Shown: positions 57,009-64,000 of the stretch, one piece after another | Position numbering within the stretch: position 1 is the first letter of the stretch | Layout of the letters: each line of letters begins with the position of its first letter | From: Defluviitaleaceae bacterium | GTDB taxonomy: Bacteria > Bacillota > Clostridia > Lachnospirales > WRAX01 | Reading direction: 5' to 3' | Length of the DNA: 64,000 nt | Assembly (NCBI GenBank): GCA_009785555.1 | Contig: WQWB01000002.1 | Span: 1-64,000 of the forward strand | Made by a program: the position numbers and the translations under genes | The notes under the pieces: generated by a model | Database searches by the model: none | What the model saw: the letters and a program-made list of their open reading frames with translations, nothing else | What the model was told of the DNA's origin: nothing

Positions 57009-57765
57009 TATCCATATACCTCCATTCATACGCCTGCCTTACTTTACCATGCCACACTATAGTTATCGCACCATACGGGCATTTGTTTACGCAACGGTAG
57101 CACATCGTGCAGTTTTGTTTATGCGTAACCATGTTTCCGCTCACCGCCAAATTACCCATAGGGCAGGCCGCCTCACACACACCGCACAGTGTGCATTTGT
57201 CCGATATCCTAACCGACTTATTCGCCGCTTGTTCCACTTTGTTTAATAAAACACCCTGAAATAAACCCAAAAAACGCGAAAACGGGTTAAACCCACGCTT
57301 CCTTACTTTCCCAAGCACTATGTTATCACAGGCCTTTTTCATCTTCTTCTGCGCTCGCTTGGCGCACCTCTGTATCGCACCCTCACCCGCCGTCGGCAGT
57401 ATCGCCACATTGGTGACGTTGTTCGGCATGAAAAAATGCTCGGCGTATATAACCCGCACATACCCCTTAGGGATAAGCTGCATAAATGCCCTCGCCCCGT
57501 CGCCTGAAAGGATTAACTGAGTACAGAAAATGATTACCCGCTTCCCCCTCAATGCGTTCACATACCGTGTTACAAACTCCCTCAAAATGCGGGGTACCCT
57601 AGACATGTACACGGGATAACAAAAAGCTATCGTATCGCTTTTACCGATATGGCGCTCAAAATCAACGTCTTCCTCAATGGAAAAGCATTTCGCACCCATA
57701 TTCCGGCTAAACAGCTCAGCAATGTACTTAGAGTTACCCGTGCCTGAAAAATAGAGCATAAGCAT
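57001..57765 (-). CDS. EFR1-type flavodoxin/4Fe-4S ferredoxin fusion
   Basis: MLMLYFSGTGNSKYIAELF; CTLCGVCEAACP and CTMCYRCVNKCP. Confidence 0.9.
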   Translation of the reverse strand: MLMLYFSGTGNSKYIAELFSRNMGAKCFSIEEDVDFERHIGKSDTIAFCYPVYMSRVPRILREFVTRYVNALRGKRVIIFCTQLILSGDGARAFMQLIPKGYVRVIYAEHFFMPNNVTNVAILPTAGEGAIQRCAKRAQKKMKKACDNIVLGKVRKRGFNPFSRFLGLFQGVLLNKVEQAANKSVRISDKCTLCGVCEAACPMGNLAVSGNMVTHKQNCTMCYRCVNKCPYGAITIVWHGKVRQAYEWRYMDNE

Positions 57766-57904
57766 AACAAAGCACCCCCTATTTTTTAGTATACACTGTT
57801 TTACCCATATTTTCAACTTAAATATGTTTAGATTCAACTTGACAGCCCCCTTTCGAAATGCTAAAATGATGTTGGATATAAATAATACGAAAACTAGGTA
57901 AATT

Positions 57905-58621
57905 ATGAGCAACAGCAGAGGTTCGCAGGGGCGCGCCGCACCAACGCGCGGCTCACAGGCGAAGGCGGCTCCGCAAAACCGCGGAAGCAGTAAAGCTAAC
58001 GTAAAAACTGCCGCCAACCGCCAACCGGCAGCAAAGCCCCAGCGAGGTAAACCCGGAACAAAAAAAACGCCTGCAAAAAACTACCAAAAAGCGAAACTAA
58101 CCGACGCGCAAATCAAACGCCACAAACGATTGAGCGATTGGGCGGGTGCGGTTTTTGCTGCTTCCGTTTTTGTGCTTATCCTATACATAACATTTTGGCC
58201 TGTACAGTACCAAGGCTCGGCGATGGAGCCCGCCCTCCGGAGTGGCGACAGGCTATTTATTTCCCGCGCAGCCGCTATGTTTAACAACCTAAACCACGGC
58301 GACATCGTCGTATACCGGCACGTCTACACAGATACCTTCGGAAACGAGCATACCATCAGCGCGGTTGCGCGCATCGTCGGCATGCCCGGCGACAGGGTAA
58401 GCATACAAAACGGCGCAGTTTTTATAGATGGCCTCCCCCTTCATGAACCATATATCATGCCGCATATCTCCACGCACCCTGAAATGCCGCCGCGCACACT
58501 AAGCCGCACCGAATTTTTCCTACTCGTAGACGACCGCTTTTCCGGCGGCGACAGCCGTGAGTTTGGCGTGGTACAACGTGGCGATATTACGGCCCGGGTA
58601 CTGTTTATGCAGGTTAGGTAA
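57905..58621 (+). CDS. Signal peptidase I-like protein lacking the catalytic Ser and Lys
   Basis: Single TM after a basic low-complexity N-terminus; GSAMEPALRSGD (S to A) and VARIVGMPGDRV (K to A); C-terminal DDRFSGGDSREFG. Confidence 0.88.
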   Translation: MSNSRGSQGRAAPTRGSQAKAAPQNRGSSKANVKTAANRQPAAKPQRGKPGTKKTPAKNYQKAKLTDAQIKRHKRLSDWAGAVFAASVFVLILYITFWPVQYQGSAMEPALRSGDRLFISRAAAMFNNLNHGDIVVYRHVYTDTFGNEHTISAVARIVGMPGDRVSIQNGAVFIDGLPLHEPYIMPHISTHPEMPPRTLSRTEFFLLVDDRFSGGDSREFGVVQRGDITARVLFMQVR

Positions 58622-58916
58622 GTTGTATGCCAAACTAAGGAGTTATACTATTTATGTGTATTTCCGGCGGAAAACTCTGCCTAAATATAAATGTTCTTGT
58701 CGCAGACACGTTAAACTTTTGTTAACACCGGATATGATCCAAAAAACAAATGTACGATCAATGGCAGGTTATACAAACATCGGACGAAGACAACAACTAT
58801 ATAAAATGGATTAACTGGGATTAAATCAATCGGTTACCCCAGCGATGACGACGGCAAAAATATAATAACCTGTACTTTTGAAATTATCTAAGTAATACTA
58901 AAAAGGGTAAATTATA

Positions 58917-59918
58917 ATGACAACAGTATACTTCATCCGCCATGCCGAGCCGGATATTAACGTACATGACGACCAAACCCGCCCTCTTACGCCAAAAGGT
59001 GAGGTAGATACCGAACTTGTTACGGAATATCTTAAAGACAAAGGGATAACCGCTGTATTGTCCAGCCCGTTCAAACGGTCATACGACACGGTTCACCCAT
59101 TTGCCCAACACACCGGCTTACCCATAAATACGGTGGACGGCCTACGCGAGCGCAAAGTCTCGGATGAATGGATCCCCTCATTCGGCGAATTTACGCAAAA
59201 GCAGTGGGCTGATTTTGACTATAAACTCCCAACGGGTGAATCCCTCCGCGAGGCGCAAGCGCGCACCATATCCGCGCTAACCCAAATACTTGATAAATAT
59301 AACGGCCAAAACATCGCCGTCGGCACGCACGGCACAGCGCTTTCCACAATCATAAATTTCTACGATGGCACTTTTGGGTATAACGGTTTCAGCAAGTACG
59401 GCCGCGTCTTCCCATGGATAGTTAAGATGCTGTTTGTGGGCAGGGAGTGCATAGGTTACGAACTTATCGACCCGTTTAACCACATTGAGCCGGATTTTAA
59501 CACAAGCGTCAATACCTTTTATCTGTACCCGACGCACGAGTATTGCAGAATCGTCGTAATCTTCGCTAGATACCAGAACAAATGGCTTTATTGCCGCGCG
59601 CGGGAGAGGGACTGTTACGAAACCCCCGGCGGCCGCGCCGAACGTGGCGAGACACCGATGGCCGCCGCCAAGCGCGAGCTATATGAGGAGACCGGCGCAA
59701 CCGACTTTACCTTAACACCGGCGTACGACTATACTCTCCATTATTCCAACACCTTCGTCAAGGGGCGCGTTTTTCTGGCTGAGATAGAGGAGCTTTCTGA
59801 CATGCCCAGCTATGAAATGGCCGAGGTTAAGTTATTTGACACGATACCCAACAAAATGCGGTTTCCGACGATTTTACCGGAATTGTTTAAGAGGTTAAAA
59901 TCGGAGTGCTTTATATAG
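58917..59918 (+). CDS. Histidine phosphatase-NUDIX fusion protein
   Basis: VYFIRHAEPDIN...VGTHGTALS; then GGRAERGETPMAAAKRELYEETGA Nudix box. Confidence 0.9.
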   Translation: MTTVYFIRHAEPDINVHDDQTRPLTPKGEVDTELVTEYLKDKGITAVLSSPFKRSYDTVHPFAQHTGLPINTVDGLRERKVSDEWIPSFGEFTQKQWADFDYKLPTGESLREAQARTISALTQILDKYNGQNIAVGTHGTALSTIINFYDGTFGYNGFSKYGRVFPWIVKMLFVGRECIGYELIDPFNHIEPDFNTSVNTFYLYPTHEYCRIVVIFARYQNKWLYCRARERDCYETPGGRAERGETPMAAAKRELYEETGATDFTLTPAYDYTLHYSNTFVKGRVFLAEIEELSDMPSYEMAEVKLFDTIPNKMRFPTILPELFKRLKSECFI

Positions 59919-60003
59919 TATTCCCAAGTTTATGGCATGCCTGTATTCCTTTATCGTTCTCATAGCGTTATAACAAAAACACCAATAAATCATAAACCAA
60001 ACT

Positions 60004-61155
60004 ATGCAAATAAAATCTATAAAAACCAGCAACTTCCGAAACCTGGCAAGTGAAACCATACACTTTGGCAAAGGGTTAAACATCATACAAGGCAAAAACG
60101 GCCAGGGTAAGACAAACCTGCTTGAGGCCGTCTATTTTTCTGCAACCGCCCACAGCCACCGCACCGGCCAAGCAGTTGACATGATAAACACCAATGCAGA
60201 TATAAATACTACCCCCGATCAAAACACCATTGTGGACGAGTCCACCGTCGAAACCATAATTATCCGCGATAACGGCGGTTATAAAGATAAAATTAATTCG
60301 GTCATCCGAAGAAAAGGGCGCAGCGGCGCGGCACGGCTTGCCGCTGTAAACGGCCTAGGTATCAGCAAACTCGGCGACTTAATGGGTGTGCTTTATACGG
60401 TTATGTTCAGCCCGGAGGATTTAGGCCTGATAAAGGCGGGTCCAGCCGAACGCCGCCGCTTTATGGATATGGAGCTGTGCCAGATAAACGCCCTGTATTA
60501 TCACAACCTCAACCAATACCACAAAACACTGAAGCAGCGCAACGCCTTGCTTAAATACATGAAACGCAGCACAAGCCACGACCTTACCGCACTTGATGTG
60601 TGGGATGAACAGCTGAGCATTTACGGTGAGGCCATCCATGTAAGCCGCAACGCCTACATAAACGAAATATCCCAGCTGGCAGAAAGGATACATAAGGAAC
60701 TGTGCGGCGAGGAATTTAGTGCCATTTACAAACCCTCCGCAATGCGTGGCGAGCTTGGAGATAGGCTGCGTAAAAGCCGTACGCGCGACATTGCCACGGG
60801 TACGACAACTGTCGGTATCCATAAGGATGATATTTTATTCACGGTAAACGGCGTGGATTCTCGCATTTACGCGTCGCAAGGGCAAAGCCGCACCGCTGCG
60901 TTGGCCGTTAAACTTGCCGAGGCCGCCTTCATCCGCCACGAAAAATATGAAAACCCCGTCCTATTGCTGGACGACGTGATGAGCGAGCTTGACCCGTACC
61001 GACAGGCACAGCTGTACGAGCGCATCGACGGCTTACAAACCCTAGTTACAGTCGCGACGGATGAAAGCGGCGGCGGCATTATCTCCCCCGCAAATATAAC
61101 TGATGTTAAGTATTTTATCGTATCCCGCGGAATTGTTGATGAAGTTATAAAATAA
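60004..61155 (+). CDS. recF: DNA replication/repair protein RecF
   Basis: MQIKSIKTSNFRNLASETIHFGKGLNIIQGKNGQGKTNLLEAVYFSA; LLLDDVMSELD. Confidence 0.96.
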   Translation: MQIKSIKTSNFRNLASETIHFGKGLNIIQGKNGQGKTNLLEAVYFSATAHSHRTGQAVDMINTNADINTTPDQNTIVDESTVETIIIRDNGGYKDKINSVIRRKGRSGAARLAAVNGLGISKLGDLMGVLYTVMFSPEDLGLIKAGPAERRRFMDMELCQINALYYHNLNQYHKTLKQRNALLKYMKRSTSHDLTALDVWDEQLSIYGEAIHVSRNAYINEISQLAERIHKELCGEEFSAIYKPSAMRGELGDRLRKSRTRDIATGTTTVGIHKDDILFTVNGVDSRIYASQGQSRTAALAVKLAEAAFIRHEKYENPVLLLDDVMSELDPYRQAQLYERIDGLQTLVTVATDESGGGIISPANITDVKYFIVSRGIVDEVIK

Positions 61156-61158
61156 AAA

Positions 61159-61185
61159 GTAGGGGCGGCAATTTGCCGCCCCTAC
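61159..61185. repeat. GTAGGGGCG palindrome (possible terminator of recF)
   Basis: GTAGGGGCGGCAATTTGCCGCCCCTAC, perfect 13-bp arms around a single T. Confidence 0.85.
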
Positions 61186-61195
61186 ACTAAATATC

Positions 61196-61550
61196 TTACC
61201 GCCCGGCACGAAGCTGCGACTTGCGCACCTCCTCCTCCCGCTGGCGTATCGGTATACAGAAATCTATCTGCAACTTTCCGCCGAGCATAGGTCTCAAACC
61301 CGTACTCCATCGCGCAATCAATTACCTTCATTCCGCAGGATAAATCATGCAGGGCATAATTCAGTTTACGCCAGATTACGTAAGACATCACCGATGTACC
61401 GATAATACGGCTGAAATGAGGAACAGAATAACCTGCGGCATCCGCTATCACCAACGCGTTCATTTCATCCTTAATATTATATTCAATAAAATCCAGCGCA
61501 TTTTGTAACGCTTCGGCATGATTCATAATCATCACCTGCTTTCTTACCAT
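61196..61550 (-). pseudogene. AraC-family HTH + GyrI-like regulator with internal deletion/frameshift
   Basis: N-terminal HTH ALQNALDFIEYNIKDEMNALVIADAAGYSVPHFSRIIG...AMEYGFETYA, then alternate frame LGGKLQIDFCIPIRQREEEVRKSQLRAGR* typical of an effector-domain C-terminus. Confidence 0.65.
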
Positions 61551-61655
61551 TTAGCTCAACCATATTCCCTTAGGTTATTTAGAGTATATCACAGTTTAAT
61601 GAAAACCTTATCCTAGAATGCTACATTTTTAATAATATACCCAAAGGAGCTTTGC

Positions 61656-62555
61656 ATGAACACCAAAGATATACAAACAATACCGGCAAAATCCATTATA
61701 TACAAAACGCAAAGCCCGAGCGCATGGTTTGGGGTTGACTACAATATGAACATTTACCGCGGTTGCCCCCACGGCTGCATTTACTGCGATAGCAGAAGCG
61801 ACTGCTTCCAAAACAAAGATTTCAATACGGTAACGGTTAAAGAGAATGCCTTACGCATCATCCGCGACGATCTTAAGCGTAAGGTTAAAACGGGCGTGGT
61901 CGGCACGGGCGCGATGAGCGACCCGTACAACCCCGTGGAGCGGGAATTGAGGCTGACACGCAACTCGTTGGAGTTACTGAACGCCTTCGGTTTCGGCGCG
62001 TCCATCGTTACGAAATCGTCGCTGATTACGCGTGATATTGATGTGTTACAAGATATCCAGACCCATTCGCCGACGATAGTGAAGCTCTCCATCACCACGG
62101 CGGACGATAACTTGAGCCGCCAACTGGAGCCATGCGCGTCCGTAACATCCGAAAGGTTTGAGGCTTTGCATACACTTTCCGAAAGCGGTGTTTTCTGCGG
62201 CGTGTTCATTATCCCAATGCTGCCATACATCACCGACAGCGCGGACAATCTTGTGCAATTGCTCCGCATGGCAAAAAACGCCGGAGCTAAATTCGTTTAT
62301 ACTTACATGGGCATGACGCTAAGACCCGGCAGCCGTGAATATTATTATGAGCACCTCGACAAAATTTTACCAGGCACAAAGGAGAAATACATAAAACGCT
62401 ACGGCCTGCGGAAACATTGCCAGTCACCAAATTCAAAAAAATTATGGGGCGTGTTGGCGGAAGAATGTGAGAGGTTGGGGCTGTTGTATGATATGAAAGC
62501 CATTACGTTTTATTATAAATCCGTTTATGCGAATAGGCAGTTGACATTTTTGTAA
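61656..62555 (+). CDS. SPL-family-like radical SAM protein
   Basis: NIYRGCPHGCIYCDSRS (CxxxCxxC), VVGTGAMSDPYNPVERELRLTR. Confidence 0.9.
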   Translation: MNTKDIQTIPAKSIIYKTQSPSAWFGVDYNMNIYRGCPHGCIYCDSRSDCFQNKDFNTVTVKENALRIIRDDLKRKVKTGVVGTGAMSDPYNPVERELRLTRNSLELLNAFGFGASIVTKSSLITRDIDVLQDIQTHSPTIVKLSITTADDNLSRQLEPCASVTSERFEALHTLSESGVFCGVFIIPMLPYITDSADNLVQLLRMAKNAGAKFVYTYMGMTLRPGSREYYYEHLDKILPGTKEKYIKRYGLRKHCQSPNSKKLWGVLAEECERLGLLYDMKAITFYYKSVYANRQLTFL

Positions 62556-62639
62556 GATGTAAACAACCATGAAAAGTACGAAACACGTGAAATACGCACC
62601 GTCAATTATACTTGCAGCGAAACCCGTAGCGGCTCGCAC

Positions 62640-62676
62640 CGTCATTGCAGATTAACTCCCAGTTGATCCGCAATCT
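62640..62676. repeat. REP-like element, CGTCATTGCG...CGCAATCTC family (copy ii, short)
   Basis: CGTCATTGCAGATTAACTCCCAGTTGATCCGCAATCT. Confidence 0.5.
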
Positions 62677-62731
62677 TATACATCAAACGATTAAACCTTG
62701 ACATTTCTACTTTTTCTATATAAACTATATC

Positions 62732-63433
62732 ATGGTGATGTATATGAATCAAATTTTAACCCCTACCCAAATAGCAATAGACGGCCCGTCTGGCGCAGGC
62801 AAATCTACGGTTGCGCGCCTTGTTGCAGAGCGTGCCGGTTTTTTCTACGTAGATTCCGGTGCGGTTTACCGTGCCGTCGCATTGGCTTATTATAATCATT
62901 GCGACGATTTAGGCTCTGTAACGGATGAAATACTTACCGATATTTTAAGCCGCACCGAAATAATTGTACAAAACTCACAAAATACGCAAAAAACCATTCT
63001 AAACGGCAAAGACGTTATGGATACAATTCGCACGCCGAAGATAGCCATGGCGGCGTCCGCGCTAGCCGCATACACGCCCGTACGCCGATTCGTTACGGAT
63101 ACAGTGCGTACAGTCGCCGCCAAGGAAAGCGTAGTGATAGACGGGCGAGACATCGGCACGAAAGTTTTGCCTAACGCAAACCTTAAGATATACCTGGACG
63201 CAAGCCCGGAAATACGCGCACGGCGACGGTTTGACGAACTGCAGGCAGCTGGCAAGAACGTGGTGTACAGTGATGTACTGAACGACGTAATCACGCGCGA
63301 CCACAACGACTCCACCCGCGCTCTGGATCCGCTCCGCAAGGCGAACGATGCCGTTACCCTCCTTACGGACAACCTCACCATTAACGATGTTATCGATAAA
63401 ATTCTGTCCCATCTAAAGGAAATTACGGCTTAA
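62732..63433 (+). CDS. cmk: Cytidylate kinase
   Basis: IAIDGPSGAGKSTVARLVAERAGFFYVDSGAVYRAVAL; VIDGRDIGTKVLPNANLKIYLDASPEIRARRR. Confidence 0.95.
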   Translation: MVMYMNQILTPTQIAIDGPSGAGKSTVARLVAERAGFFYVDSGAVYRAVALAYYNHCDDLGSVTDEILTDILSRTEIIVQNSQNTQKTILNGKDVMDTIRTPKIAMAASALAAYTPVRRFVTDTVRTVAAKESVVIDGRDIGTKVLPNANLKIYLDASPEIRARRRFDELQAAGKNVVYSDVLNDVITRDHNDSTRALDPLRKANDAVTLLTDNLTINDVIDKILSHLKEITA

Positions 63434-63549
63434 TTCACGTAAACACTTGCGTATAGTTGATAAACATGTGGACACCCCAATTATAGCCTATACGGAAATA
63501 AAATATTATAACTACAGACAATTTATACTAAACACGAAGGAAGCATGTT

Positions 63550-64000
63550 ATGATGCAAATTAAAACAACGCCATTAGAAATACTTGCAAATCTGTCAATT
63601 GAACAGCTTGACTTGGCAAAACAGTTTGTTGACTTAGGAATACGATTAAACTGCTCGGTTAACGTCAAGCACTACCCCAAAGATAAAACATGGAAGTGTA
63701 AATTTACAACAAAGAAACCAAAAAAAAATCTCTTATGTACATTATGGATCACAGACTCGCATGAATGGCTCGTTCAGTTACGTTTATTTAATATTCACAC
63801 ATTTATCGAACTTGTTCAAACACGCTCCGAAAATGTTAAAAATATCATTAAAAGCCATGGCGGGAGTTGCACAGGGTGCAACAACGATTGCGGACGTGTT
63901 GACGATTTTTGCCTAGATAATGTTACATACAATAAATGCTGTATGTGCAATTATGTGTTTAAGAATTTATCTGCAAGCGACTGGGTAAGCGTATTGGAAA
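63550..64000 (+). CDS. Partial CDS, uncharacterised Cys-rich protein (continues off right edge)
   Basis: Hand-translated open frame MMQIKTTPLEILANLSIEQLDLAKQFVDLG...GGSCTGCNNDCGRVDDFCLDNVTYNKCCMCNYVFKNLSASDWVSVLE; not in the ORF track. Confidence 0.65.
   Translation, partial: MMQIKTTPLEILANLSIEQLDLAKQFVDLGIRLNCSVNVKHYPKDKTWKCKFTTKKPKKNLLCTLWITDSHEWLVQLRLFNIHTFIELVQTRSENVKNIIKSHGGSCTGCNNDCGRVDDFCLDNVTYNKCCMCNYVFKNLSASDWVSVLE

Noticed and set aside
1-64000. tRNA, rRNA or recognisable riboswitch
   Set aside because: I read the intergenic gaps and saw no cloverleaf, rRNA signature or known riboswitch core; a tRNAscan/Infernal run would be needed to exclude them.

Overview
The window looks like an origin-proximal Firmicutes/Clostridia-type chromosome segment: mnmG-rsmG-noc, recF, rny and a perfect parS 16-mer. 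Its left end carries an AT-rich minus-strand biosynthetic island (~1-11.3 kb) that continues off the left edge. The island encodes heptose-sugar enzymes (HldE-type kinase, GmhA, GmhB, HldD-type epimerase), a GT9-like transferase, a NodU/CmcH-type carbamoyltransferase, an acyl carrier protein, a thiolase, a BtrH/C39-like protein, a class III aminotransferase and a LoaP/NusG-type antiterminator gene. This combination is my main candidate for an undescribed system, possibly a heptose-containing, carbamoylated and acylated metabolite or glycan. The rest is mostly ordinary housekeeping and accessory genes, laced with at least three families of small structured repeats: (1) a ~147-bp MITE-like element built of three hairpins with TATAGAGGAAT ends; (2) a GTAGGGGCG...CGCCCCTAC / GGCGAACnnnGTTCGCCCCTAC palindrome family; (3) a CGTCATTGCG...CGCAATCTC REP-like family. 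Family 2 appears to have inserted in frame into MnmG as three 27-30-nt repeats, supplies stop codons of neighbouring genes, and has been tandemly amplified together with a ribosome-binding site and start codon upstream of a sugar isomerase gene. Other notable items are a signal-peptidase-I homologue with both catalytic residues replaced by Ala, a DnaK-VWA fusion, a GMP synthase lacking its amidotransferase domain, and an AraC/GyrI pseudogene. All calls come from reading motifs in the supplied sequence and translations; no database search was run.
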